From: Prostheceraeus crozeri
Lineage: Eukaryota; Platyhelminthes; Polycladida; Euryleptidae
Length of the DNA: 64,000 nt
Assembly (NCBI GenBank): GCA_907163375.1
Contig: CAJQUW010009215.1
Span: forward strand, 1 to 64,000
Direction: 5' to 3'
Shown here in pieces: positions 53,767 through 64,000 of the stretch. The position numbers were made by a program, and so were the translations under genes. Within the stretch, counting starts at the first letter, position 1, and every line of letters begins with the position of its first letter. The notes below the pieces were generated by a model. That model had not been told where the DNA came from, made no database searches, and was given only the letters and a program-made list of their open reading frames with translations.

Positions 53767-54189
53767 TTAAATCATCATGTGGAGAATATTTTTAAGAACT
53801 CGTTTTCCTTCATCAACTAAATTTAATTTACTAATAAAATTATCTACTATTCCTTCACCCCTAGCAACTTTCTCTAACTCTCTATTATGACGTTTTTGTT
53901 CTTCTAATGCTGCCTTCTCTGATTTATTTTTATTTACTGCTTGTACAATACCAGCTGTCCCACCTGCAACACTCCCTGCTGCTGCTATGCCACCTATTAT
54001 TAGAGGAATTAATGGTAGAATTCCGCCATTCTTTTTTTCTTGTAATTGAATATTCTCTATCATTAGTTTACTTATGTAATACTTTTTTTTATTAATAGTA
54101 ATAGTTTTAGGGGTATTTTTGTCAACAATATTACGTAATTTTAATTCAACAGTTTTATTATTATTATTATTACTTTTCGCTTCCGACAT
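53767..54189 (-). CDS. Small core/minor capsid-like protein (pX-type)
   Basis: A 140-aa frame. An N-terminal Asn-rich tail is followed by KKNGGILPLIPLIIGGIAAA and GSVAGGTAGIVQAVNKNKSE, a glycine-rich hydrophobic segment followed by lysines. This is the recurring pattern of adenovirus pX/mu and Polinton minor capsid proteins. It probably associates with the packaged DNA or inner capsid. The frame is whole. The ATG directly follows TTTTTTTATTAAAA. Confidence 0.65.
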   Translation of the reverse strand: MSEAKSNNNNNKTVELKLRNIVDKNTPKTITINKKKYYISKLMIENIQLQEKKNGGILPLIPLIIGGIAAAGSVAGGTAGIVQAVNKNKSEKAALEEQKRHNRELEKVARGEGIVDNFISKLNLVDEGKRVLKNILHMMI

Positions 54190-54330
54190 TTTTAATAAAA
54201 AAATTTAAGTTATCAAAAATTTTAATCTATTCTAGTTATCAAAAATTTTAAGTTACCAAAAATTTTAATTAACCTATCGGAGCGAAGCTCCTCGAGGCTT
54301 CAGCCGATCGGACCAAAGGTCCTCAGGTTA

Positions 54331-55665
54331 CTAACCTATCCTCACCATCTTTCCATTAAGAATTTCAATAGAATATTTTACATCTTCTAGCAATAAACCA
54401 TAAGCCATTAATGAAGTTGTGGAATCTTTCTTTTCAATATTAATTGTTACATCACAACCATTTTTAATAATATCTTCAGATTGTGCACTTAAATCGAAAC
54501 AGAAAACAGGATATAAATCTCTCCAATCTCCAGGAGTTAATTGTGGTTCAACTCCAAATTCTATACAAAGATTTCTATAAGCATCATATCCTTCCATAAA
54601 TTGATTATTGGCATCATCGAATCTTAATGGATCAATTGGATATCGGGTTTCATTTAATGAAACTTGTAAACTTCGAATTGTATTAATATGAAAAAGATTG
54701 TTGTTCTTATCAAAACTTGGAGAATCATTTATTTGAAAAGTTAGTAATTAATATCTTGGAGTATTTGAAGTTCTAGTAAAATGCCAGTTAAATCTTTGTT
54801 CGGAAAAAGTTACTGAACTAGCAGTACGCTTTAGAAAATTTATTGGAATTGGTTTGTTAGTATTTAATCTTTTTGCAATAGCTGTTTCAACCTCTAGACT
54901 AGGAGTAAGATGCTTAATCCACCATTCAAGTCTATCAATTTTTAAATATGCTTTTTTTCCAGTCTTACCAAAAAAGATTTATTCATTATTTGCTGTACGA
55001 TGAATTATTTACTTAAATTTTAATTGATATGATATTTTGTCATAATCTAAATATCCGAATAATGGAGACAATGACCAATTAACTGTCTGTTTACTTTTCT
55101 TGTTAAATTCACGTCTTTCTTTATATGCACTATTGTTTGTTTTATTTAAATGATTTGCAATATTTTCTACATCTTTCGCAATTCCTGCTGCATCTGTTCC
55201 AGCGTGAGTTAAATCATCAACAATCATACCATCATTAGTATCAGGAAACCAACCTTCGATTTCATGCTTTTTATTATTTTCACCAATTGTTACAAATCTA
55301 AGCATTGTATCAATTACACCTGGAGAATCACTTATTGTTTCTATATTTTGAGTTGCAACATCTAAACGCATTTGTGTAAATAATCTTGGAAAAAAATTAT
55401 TCTCTAGTGCAATATTATCGGTATCTGGTAATGGTGTTGTAAAATTGGCATCACTATATAAAGAATATTCACAATGTAAAAACGAATCAGGTAAATATAT
55501 ATAACTCTGCTGATTATCAACTTCAAAAATTAAATCACCTCCAGTATTCACTCTACTGGAAGATCCGGGATTCATAGCAATTCTTATATAGTCATTCTTT
55601 TTTTGATTGCAACTGACGAACGGAGGATCGTCTAATCTAAATTTATTTTCGATAAGCGAAGACAT
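54331..55665 (-). pseudogene. Major capsid protein (double jelly-roll), broken
   Basis: The N-terminal part reads MSSLIENKFRLDDPPFVSCN, then NNFFPRLFTQMRLDVATQNI, and GWFPDTNDG. It follows the N-terminal jelly roll of Polinton/adintovirus hexon-like proteins (the FFPRLF and W-x-PD blocks are conserved landmarks). The C-terminal part, with EPQLTPGDWRDLYPVFCFDL and IEKKDSTTSLMAYGLLLEDV, fits the end of the second jelly roll. Capsid protein would form the icosahedral shell. The gene has about two breaks. Confidence 0.75.
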
Positions 55666-55815
55666 TTTTATAAAAAATAATTTGACTTTTTGTTTTTCTC
55701 AAACACAGAAAAAATTCTGCTAAAATAATTTTCCTAAAAAAATTTTACTAAAATATAACTTTAGAATTTTGCTAGACCAGCTCCGCTACAGCTTTGCTGG
55801 TTAGACCGAAGGTTG

Positions 55816-56157
55816 CTGCTCACGCCATTTCCTCTTATTTCTTCAATTGAACGAACCGTAGGTTCAATTGAACGTTTTATGGCTACGCCTGATTTCTTCT
55901 TATGTTTACTATCAGACGGAGCTCCGCTCCTCAAGGTTTCCCCAACAGCTATGTTAGCAATTTTGTTTTTTGTTTCCTCTGAAAGTTTTTTTAAATTTTT
56001 TAGTTCTTCGGAATCATTCCTAAGTTTACGAATAGCTTCTAGTTGTTTTAATTCGTTTTGAGACTTGACAGCATTTGATATTGCACTAGCTGTACTACCT
56101 ATAGCAGCTGCTCCTTTTGCGGCAGATGTAACCTGAGGAGCTTCGCTCCGATTAAGA
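55816..56157 (-). pseudogene. Alanine-rich, lysine-tailed segment
   Basis: On the minus strand, a frame without its own ATG reads VTSAAKGAAAIGSTASAISN, then NELKQLEAIRKLRN and KHKKKSG. It resembles the hydrophobic-then-basic layout of the core-like protein at 53767 and directly follows the coiled-coil gene. It may belong to a neighbouring virion gene. GC-rich hairpins stand at both of its edges (56135 and 55850). Confidence 0.4.
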
Positions 56158-57036
56158 TTTACGTTTGTGAATGGACAACAACTTCGAGATAACTTTATTA
56201 ATTGACTGTTGCACTTTATCTATTGCGTCAAGCAGCGTGTGATGTACTTTAATTTCTTTTCTATTAACTTGCATTTTCTGCTGATTAATCTTCAATGCCG
56301 TTTTAAGAGCATTTAACTTAATTTTAAGAACATCTAATTGTCTTTTAACAGCATCTAACTGTTCTTTATTTTCTTTAGAGTTTTCTTGTAAATTTTTCTT
56401 TAATTCATTTTCTAAATTGATTTTAAGAGTTTTCATTTTATCAACTCTTTGATTAAGTGAGTTTACTTCATTTATTATTCTATTCATCTTTTTCATTTGT
56501 TGAGTAATTTTAGAACTCAATTCATCAACACTTTTTTGGAATGTAGTTTGTAACTGCTTTAAATTTTTTTTAATTCTTTCAGGAAGTTTTTCTATTTCAT
56601 CTTCTAATTGTTCTTTTAACATTTTTATCTGATGTTTATTTTTAATGACAGCAGATTTTAAATGTAAAGAAAGTAATATTAAAATTTTTGATTGTTCAGA
56701 AATCTTTTTAAAAAGTTTTGCTATATCTGCTTCTAGCTCTCTATCCTTTTTATCAAGTTTTAATAATTTTTCGTTTAATGATTTGTCATTAAGTTTAAGC
56801 AACTTCAATTCATTCATCAGTGGAACCAAAACATCGTTTATATATTTTTCTTTTAAATCATTGATTTGTGTATCAACATATTGTTTATTTGTTAACTCTG
56901 TATTTTGTTGCGGAAGAATAGAAAGATGCAATGGACCAGATAAAACGTCTCCAGTTTTCATATAATTTTCTAGTTCTATTTCTGATTCACGATTATTCGG
57001 GATATATGCACCTCCACCAACATTTGGTAACATCAT
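56158..57036 (-). CDS. Coiled-coil, fibre-like virion protein
   Basis: About 290 aa. The N-terminal segment TGDVLSGPLHLSILPQQ and ELTNKQYVDTQI matches the repeat found at the base of phage and viral tail fibres (GD-x-x-SG-P-L...TNKQYVD). The rest is a long heptad-rich coiled coil (residues about 60-280, ELEADIAKLFKKISEQS and so on) ending in basic residues. The likely role is a trimeric spike or fibre at the capsid vertex, by analogy. The frame is whole. It is divergent from the zinc-finger gene across only 44 bp. Confidence 0.6.
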
Positions 57037-57080
57037 TTTTTAACAATAAAAATAAAATTTTTTCTAATAAAAATAAAAAA

Positions 57081-57983
57081 ATGGAAATGTCTCAAATTTG
57101 TCAAGTTTGCAACATGCGTTTTTTAAATCAAGCGCTATTATATTCTCATATGAAAAACTTACCATGTGGTATGCATATGAATCAATTTCAACCTAATAAT
57201 AGTATTCAGTATAATAATAGTATTCAAGCTAATAATAGTATTCAACCTAATAATAGTATTCAGTATAATAATAATATTCAGTCGAAGCAACCATTACAAA
57301 GATTAAAGCATTTATTTATTTCAGATAAAGAACAAAATCTTTATACTGCTAGACAAAATACACCTAGACAAAATACACCTAGGCAAAAGAATAATAATTA
57401 TTTAGCACAAAATAATAATAATTATTTACCACAAAATAATCCTTTTGTTCAAAATAATAATGTAGCACAAAATAATTATGTTGATAAAAATCAATTTGTT
57501 GAATGTAATGACAAAAAAATATGCTCCGGATGTAATAAAAATATAACGTCTAAAAATTTTGCACGTCATTTAAAATTATGCAAACAACCAGAAGAGGTTA
57601 AAAAAGATAAAAAAGATAAATTAAAAGATCAGTTATGTCGTAATTGTAATAAATATTTTACAATTCAAGGAATTACTAATCATTATAATTCTTGTATAAG
57701 TTCTACAAGACAATGTACAAGTTGTCAAATTACTAAACCTAAGACAGAGTTTTATGATAGTAAATATCAGTGTAAGGATTGCTTAAAAGAAAAAGTTAAA
57801 TGTAGAGGTTGTCAAAAAATTATATTAAAGAAAAATTTTCAGCGACATGTAACACTATGTCCAAAACTTAATCAAGATCTTAATCAACATAATAATAATT
57901 TATATCAAAATAATAATTTATATCAAAATAATATTTTATATCAAAATAATAATTTATATCAAAATAATAATAATTTATATTAG
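57081..57983 (+). CDS. Asn-rich multi-zinc-finger protein
   Basis: 301 aa from the ATG at 57081, which follows a T-tract and AAAATAAAAAA. It begins ICQVCNMRFLNQALLYSHMK, then LPC (a C2HC finger). A repetitive stretch of NNSIQ units follows. Then come ICSGCNKNITSKNFARHLKL and C, LCRNCNKYFTIQGITNHYNS and C, CTSCQITKPKTEFYDSKYQC and a fourth similar finger ending HVTLC. The tail is NNLYQ repeats. Fingers of this kind bind DNA or RNA. Similar C2HC proteins occur in adintovirus-like elements. The low-complexity Asn/Gln arms are prone to length change. Confidence 0.6.
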   Translation: MEMSQICQVCNMRFLNQALLYSHMKNLPCGMHMNQFQPNNSIQYNNSIQANNSIQPNNSIQYNNNIQSKQPLQRLKHLFISDKEQNLYTARQNTPRQNTPRQKNNNYLAQNNNNYLPQNNPFVQNNNVAQNNYVDKNQFVECNDKKICSGCNKNITSKNFARHLKLCKQPEEVKKDKKDKLKDQLCRNCNKYFTIQGITNHYNSCISSTRQCTSCQITKPKTEFYDSKYQCKDCLKEKVKCRGCQKIILKKNFQRHVTLCPKLNQDLNQHNNNLYQNNNLYQNNILYQNNNLYQNNNNLY

Positions 57984-58724
57984 ATAAACTTACTTTTTAT
58001 TATTAAAATAGTCTTATATTAAAATATAGTCTTATATATATTAAAATAGTTGTATTTCTACTAAAATAATCATATATATATTAAAATATTTGTATTTCTA
58101 CTAAAATAATCTTATATATATTAAAATATTATTTTTTTATAAAGAATAAAATATTATTTTTTTAAAATATTCTTAAATATTCCGGAAGAGAGAAGATGAC
58201 TAAAAATACTTCTTTTGAGTATAGGAACAAAAATTCCGACACATTCCGGAGGTTCTGCGGAGGTTAAAAACACTCATAAGAGTGTAAGAATGTGAGTCCG
58301 GAATTAAAAAATAATAATTCCTAAATTTTTTTTTTAAAAAATATTAATTGAATAAAAACGAAAATTTGGAAGATTTATATTCACCGGTTATAATTAAAAG
58401 TGATAAAAGTAATAAAAGTAATCTAAGTCGTCATAAATCTCTTAATGTATTAAATGAAATGATAAATAATTATATAAATAACACTGAGTTTCAAGATACA
58501 CTAACCCCTCAAGATCCGAATCTAAAAGATATTAATAATAATATTGTAGATAATCCTATATATAATACTAGATATAATAATATAGATAAAAATATATATA
58601 ATAAAAAATATTTAGAGTCATCACCAAAAAAAATTTTTTTCCCTAATTCATCTCTTAATAAAAAATACCACAATCAGATCTTACACGTCTTTGGAATTTT
58701 TTAAAATTTCATTGTATAAAAATA
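57984..58724 (+). other. AT-rich spacer with a weak frame
   Basis: Contains tandem phrases TTGTATTTCTACTAAAATAA (58050-58110) and a GC-richer block at 58180-58300 with CGGA-type inverted words. A frame at 58348-58704 (ENLEDLYSPVIIKSDKS and on) has no ATG start and no family. It may be the decayed 5' part of the ATPase gene or chance. Confidence 0.35.
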
Positions 58725-59828
58725 TTGTTAGCATGTATTTTAATATTTTTTATTTATCATCTTGTTATATGTATTGGAAATCAATGGGGTTACTTTCTAA
58801 CAGAGGAACAAAAAAGAATAAATTTTTATAAACAAGAAATAAAAAATTTTAAAGGTTGGAAGACTGATGAGGATAAGATTAAGGATAAAACTAATAATAA
58901 AAATATTAAAGAAGGTAAAATGTATCAAGAAAATTTACATTTCATTGTTTACGGTAAAACTGGAAGTGGTAAGACTACGTTTATTAAAAAATATATAAAC
59001 CAATATTATAAGGATGAAACAAAAGTACATATTTTTTGTATGCATACTTCTGAATGGTCAACTTTTACAAACGTTTATAATGATAAACAATTAGATGAGT
59101 TACAAGATATGGAAAGTTTTACTGGTACACCTGAAAATAAATCTTTATTAATTTTAGATGATGTTGCAAGTTTATCAAAACAAAAAAATATGTCAGAAAT
59201 ATTTACATAAGGAAGACATCAAAATATTCAAATAGTTGTATTAGCTCATAAAGCTTGTGATGTAGATAATAAGATTAGAGAAAACATTCAAACATTTTTT
59301 ACAACTACACAAAATAATGCAGCATTCTTTAATGATATTAATAAAAATTATAAAATGAATATGCCTTTATCATATTATACACAACATAAATACGGAATAA
59401 TACGTGTTGACACCATAAGTGAACATATGCAAGTATATGATAAAGATTTGAATATATTAGTAGATACTGAACATGAAATCTATAATAACTCACAAGATTT
59501 TGATATTAGAATATATGCAAATACAAAACATTTATCAAATCAAGTTCTAGAACAAATAATTATTTTTTTAGAATCTGAAGCAAAAGTACCACTAAAAATT
59601 ATTCCTGATACATTTTATTTTTATTTTGATCATTATTTAAATGCAAAATTTGGTATACCAATACCTAACAGATTACAAGATAATGAAACATTAAACTATT
59701 TGAAAATTGCAACAAATGATGTTAGAAACGGCTTAAGAAAAGCAACACCAATAATATCTGATGTTAAATCTACATTTTCTGATGCCAAATCTACATTTGA
59801 TGAAGCCAAAAAACATATAATGATATAA
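58725..59828 (+). pseudogene. Genome-packaging ATPase (FtsK/HerA type)
   Basis: A hydrophobic N-terminal segment (ACILIFFIYHLVICIG) is followed by Walker A, HFIVYGKTGSGKTTFIKKY, and Walker B, SLLILDDVASLSK. A sensor-type stretch, IQIVVLAHKACDVDNKIREN, follows. The C-terminal part contains IFLESEAKVPLKIIPDTFYF. Such ATPases pump viral DNA into capsids in Polintons, adintoviruses and large DNA viruses. The gene has about one break. It lies between the zinc-finger gene and PolB in the usual order. Confidence 0.82.
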
Positions 59829-60003
59829 AACCATTAATAAATGGTGTAAGTGAAATACTTAATAATTAAACAAATTTATCATAATTTTACAGATATATAT
59901 TTATAATATTTCCATTATATATATTTTAGAATTTTTTTTCTCTAAAAATTAAAACATAAATTTTTTTAAAATTTTCTCTAAAAAAATTAAAAAAATAAAA
60001 AAA

Positions 60004-63000
60004 TGGAGAAGTTTTATTGTGTCTTATGTGAAAAAAATTGCAAACAAAAAGAAGTTATCAATCTCATTTACAAAGTAAAATGCATTTACAAAATGTAGAA
60101 CGAGTTGATAAAGGAAATATATCGAAATGAAATAATTATAAAACTATATAGAAACATTACCTACTGATATAAAAGTTAAAAAAATATTTGATGATTATTC
60201 ACATTCGGAATATAAAAAAGTTTTTAATAGTGAAGATGAGACCGTACCAGATGGAAGATATTTATTTAGCGATACTGATGAATTTAACGAAATAGATGAA
60301 TTTGATGAAGCTGAACGAACCGATGAAGCCTTAGCAAATATAAAATATTTATTTAATCAGTCTGTTGAATATAATGAAACCGATAAAACTTTTTCTGATA
60401 TTCTAACCAACTTTTATAATATATTTAAGAAATCTTTCAAATGTTATATGAATGTAGAAGTACTTTATACAAAAACTGGACCTGATGGAATTCCTGACGA
60501 AATAATACAAGGACATTTTACAAATTCACAAGAAATTCATAATGTAAATGATATACAACCCATATTTGAACAAATGATACTTAAATTAGAAAATTGTATA
60601 ATTGAAGCCCAGTTACGTGAATCTGGTTGGAGATTTGTTAAAATACTATCTAAGAAAATAGTAATTGATAAATATAAAAATAATACTGGTGGTAGTTATG
60701 TTCCTTTGCCTTTCAGTTCACCACAAATAATCAACATAAAAAATGAAGATGATTATTGTTTTCTGTGGAGTATTATAGCACATTTACATCCTGCAGAATA
60801 TCATAAAGAAAGACTAAGTCATTACAATAAAGAAGAATATATAAAGGAATTTGATCTTTCTGATGGCTTACATGAATTTCCATATGATTATAATAGGTTA
60901 AAAAAGTTTCATAAAAAGAATAAAAATTTAATAGAAGTAAATGTTTTTGAATTAAATGTGAATTATGTTTCTATTGGTAAAATTATTCCACTTTACTCAG
61001 ATTCAAAAAAATTTTATTTGAATAATAAAAATTTATGTCAATCAGAAATAGTATATAATGATAGAGGAAATTACATGCATCATAATATTTTTTACCAAGG
61101 AAATATAATATGTACTGAAAAATTTGAACTTGTTAAAACATTATCACCAATAATGATTAATCATAATAATTATAAAGGACGTAATGATGATTATAATTAT
61201 AAATACTCATCTTTATCTTCAGAATATCAACAAAACTTAGAAAATTTAAATAAAAGTTTACAAAAATGTAAAACAGATTATCAACAACAAACAAAAATAT
61301 TAGTACAAGAATATAGTAATGAATATCAAAATAAGATATAAGAGAAAATAAGAGAGTATAGTTATAAGCTACAAATATTAAATCAAAATTTTCATCAAAA
61401 TACATTTAATATTACAAAAGAAATTTATGAAACACATGAAATATATAAAGATAAATTTGTAAAATTAGAACAGTCAAAACAACCAGCACAAGCGAATATA
61501 TTATATTATCAGGGTCATTTTATATTGTGTAAAGATGTTTCTATATTTACAAAAACTTCAGATAATACAAATTTTCCTTGTCTACAATGTATGACGAGCT
61601 TTAGAACTAAAGAAGAAATGAATAGACATTTGGAGAATTGCCAACAAAATGAAGCAGTTGAAAATACTTTTCCTAAAGATGATTATATAATATATAATCG
61701 ACATTATTTGAAAAATAAAGTACCCTTTACTATTTATTGTGATTTTGAAGCATATAATGTTAATATGACACAAAATCGAACGGAAAGTTCCACGGCTTCG
61801 CCCGATTCTGAAAATGGTACGGGCCAATCCCTAGAACCTTCGGTTTGTAATTATGAAAAAGTGCATCTGAACAAAGTAAAGAAAAATATTTATCTGAACA
61901 AAAACCATTATGTTGGGGACTGTACATTCATTCAAATTATCCTGAATTATTTAAATCAGAATATTATCAATACTATGGTGAAGATAGTTCAGAAATGTTT
62001 ACAAAGAAAGTAGAAGAATTACAAAATTATTTTTCACAATTGCTTAAAACAAATATACCAATGATTCCATTAACAAATGAAGAAAGAAAACATTTTTATA
62101 ATGAAATAAATTGTTATTACTGTGGAAAAGGTTTTACAAATAAATATAAAACTGGCAGAGGTAGATATCTTCACAAGGTAAAAGATCATGATCATCTAAA
62201 TGGATTATATAGAGGTGCAGCACATAATTCTTGTAATCTTAATGCTAATAAATTTAAATATAACTTTGTTCCTTTATATTTCTATAATGGTTCTAAATAT
62301 GATTTCCATCTAATAATGAAAGATTTATTTTCATCTGAAAAATTACAACAACAACAAATAAATGTACTATGTAAACAAGAAGAAGAATATTTTTCAATGC
62401 AATTAGGTTGTATTAGAATTTTAGATGCATTTAGATTTTTTACTCCTTATTCATTAGATGTTATGGGAAAAACTTTGAAACCCGAACAATGTAAAATATT
62501 AAATAAATATAATTTAAAACCTTTAAAAGGAATATTTCCGTATGAATATTTAACCTGTGGTTCACAGTCGAAGACTGATATAACTGGAGATAAAACCTGC
62601 GGTTCACAGTCGAAGACTGATTTTAATTCTGTGAATAAAATTATGGAAGAAAAACAACTTCCTCCAATAAATAAATTTAAATCAACATTAAAACAATCAC
62701 AATTATCTGAAGAAGACTATGCAGAAGCTGAAAAGAATTGGAGAGAGTTAAATTGTAAAACAATGTATGACTATACAATGAAATATCTTCAGATAGATGT
62801 ATTAATCCTTGCTGATCTTTTTGAAAACTTTCGTGATATGTGTTTAGAATATTACGGAATAGATCCATGTTATTGTTATTCTGCACCAGGTTTAACATGG
62901 TTAGCAGGATTAAAACATACAAATGTTAAACTTAAACATTATAAAGAAAATACATATGATAAATTATTATTTTTTGAATCTGGTATTAGAGGTGGAGTTT

Positions 63001-64000
63001 CATCAGTTTTAGGTAATAGATATGTTAAATGTTATAATAAGAAAGTAAATCCACAAGAATATGGAATAATGAAACCTTTATCTCCAGAAGAAAAAGAAAA
63101 AATATTAGAAATTTTTCGAACGAAACGAGAAGGAGTAGAACGTGAAAATGCAATTGATGAATTCATGAGAGAAAACTATTTGTTATATTATGATTTTAAT
63201 AGCTTATATTCTTCTTGCATGATACAAGAATTACCAACAGGTGAAATGACATGGTGTAATAATCTTGATTATCAAAAAACATATGATGGAAATCGTAATT
63301 CTGGTTATATATATGAAGTCGATTTAGTATACCCTGATTATATAAAAGACGCAACAAAATATTATCCTTTCTGTCCCGAAAACAAAATTCCCATTATAAA
63401 AGATTTTTCAGATTATCAAAAATCTATAATTCCTAAGAAATACAGACCAACAAAAAAACTTATGTTAACACAAAGTAATAAAGGAAAGTATGTTGTTGAA
63501 GGAAGAATGCTAGATTGGTATTTAGAACATGGAATGATTCTCACAAAAATTCACCGGAAACTAGAGTATAGAAAATCTAGGTGGTTAAAAAATTATATAG
63601 AGTTCAATATTGAAAAACGTAAAATAGCTAAAAGAAGTAAAGATGATTTTGGAAACGTGTTCTTCAAATTAATGAATAATGCATTTTATGGTAAGACTTT
63701 AGAAAATGTGCGTAATAGACAAAATATTGAAATAGTTTATGATAAAGATAGGTTTCAAAATTTAACAAGGAAACCTACATATAAAAGAACTACTAGATTT
63801 AGTGATGAACTATGTGCTGTACATTTACGTCGAATTAGCGTAAAACATGATAAGTTTAATTTTATTGGATTCACTATATTAGAATTAGCTGAACTATTTA
63901 TGTATAGATTTATATATGATTATTTAGCACCTGCTTATGGCAAAAACTATAAATTACACTTTACAGATACGGATTCTGTTTTCTTAGAATTAACAATACC
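60004..64000 (+). pseudogene. Protein-primed family B DNA polymerase, cut by window end
   Basis: The N-terminal part has a zinc-like CVLCEKNC, then GGSYVPLPFSSPQIINIKN and DDYCFLWSIIAHLHP, the block shared with the 22-kb element's polymerase. A C2H2-like finger (FPCLQCMTSFRTKEEMNRHL) follows, then exonuclease motif I (IYCDFEAYN), an endonuclease-VII-like cluster (CYYCGKGF, KVKDHDHLNGLYRGAAHNSC), exonuclease motif II (FYNGSKYDFHLI) and motif III (YLQIDVLILADLFENF). Polymerase motifs A (YYDFNSLYSSCM), B (KLMNNAFYGKTLENVR) and C (HFTDTDSVFLEL) follow, the last ending at the window edge. All boxes are present. The gene has about three breaks. GC-rich hairpins lie within it at 61780-61850 and 62550-62625. 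Confidence 0.9.

Larger units (their letters stand above)
51689..64000. mobile_element. Polinton/adintovirus-like element, right end outside window
   Basis: An AT-rich block with the full Polinton gene set in order: protease (+), integrase (-), PLA2-like (-), small core-like protein (-), major capsid protein (-), coiled-coil fibre-like (-), zinc-finger (+), packaging ATPase (+), PolB (+, cut by the window edge). A 60-bp direct repeat (51691-51749 and 51750-51812, starting AAGTAGTAA) may mark the left end, but the inverted repeat cannot be checked. It is a fossil with several broken genes (about six to nine breaks). Unrelated in sequence and composition to the 22-kb element except for shared PolB ancestry. 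Confidence 0.9.

Noticed and set aside
1-64000. CRISPR array, tRNA, rRNA
   Set aside because: The tandem repeats seen have no unique spacers of constant length, and no cloverleaf with conserved TTCGA arms or rRNA landmark was recognised.

Overview
The window reads as a stretch of animal (metazoan, probably aquatic invertebrate) chromosome. The only host gene I can support is an SLC6-type sodium-dependent transporter on the minus strand. Two of its exons, at 9487-9615 and 6328-6459, have matching splice phases and read into each other. Almost everything else is mobile DNA, much of it nested. I see no rRNA or tRNA gene, no CRISPR array, and no bacterial-style operon.

Region 1-16 kb: a 36-bp tandem repeat, a LINE fragment split by a small hAT-like insertion with an 8-bp target duplication, a Tc1/mariner-type transposon holding a foldback element, a second LINE fragment, the SLC6 exons with a large intron full of repeats and Penelope (PLE) endonuclease debris, and several non-autonomous hAT-like elements. 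Each of these last elements has ends built from its own short repeated word.

Region 15.7-40.9 kb: a Penelope-like retroelement is interrupted twice. One interruption is a 1.1-kb hAT-like element with a perfect 8-bp target duplication. The other is a 22.3-kb DNA element (16322-38664) with 1.1-kb, nearly identical inverted ends. It encodes a protein-primed-type family B DNA polymerase, three stand-alone relatives of that polymerase's N-terminal domain, a DEDD-type exonuclease next to a RING-like zinc motif, a zinc-finger protein, a coiled-coil protein, a duplicated unknown gene, and two candidate TBP-like (TATA-binding-protein-like) proteins. I found no integrase, packaging ATPase or capsid gene in it. 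It therefore looks Polinton-related but is not a standard Polinton, and it is the best candidate here for an undescribed system. Its promoters share ATTGG and TATA boxes, and two of the TATA boxes sit between inverted arms.

Region 41-51.7 kb: a composite inverted-repeat unit (42.1-47.8 kb) invaded by a LINE and holding Penelope-like reverse transcriptase remnants, followed by satellite DNA into which a 2.5-kb piggyBac element has inserted at TTAA.

Region 51.7-64 kb (runs off the window): a very AT-rich, more typical Polinton/adintovirus-like element. Its order is adenovirus-type protease, integrase, PLA2-like protein, small core-like protein, double-jelly-roll major capsid protein, coiled-coil fibre-like protein, zinc-finger protein, packaging ATPase and PolB. 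It is a fossil with several breaks. Scattered through it are short GC-rich hairpins with 3-nt loops, and a shared T-tract plus TAAAATG block abuts most start codons.
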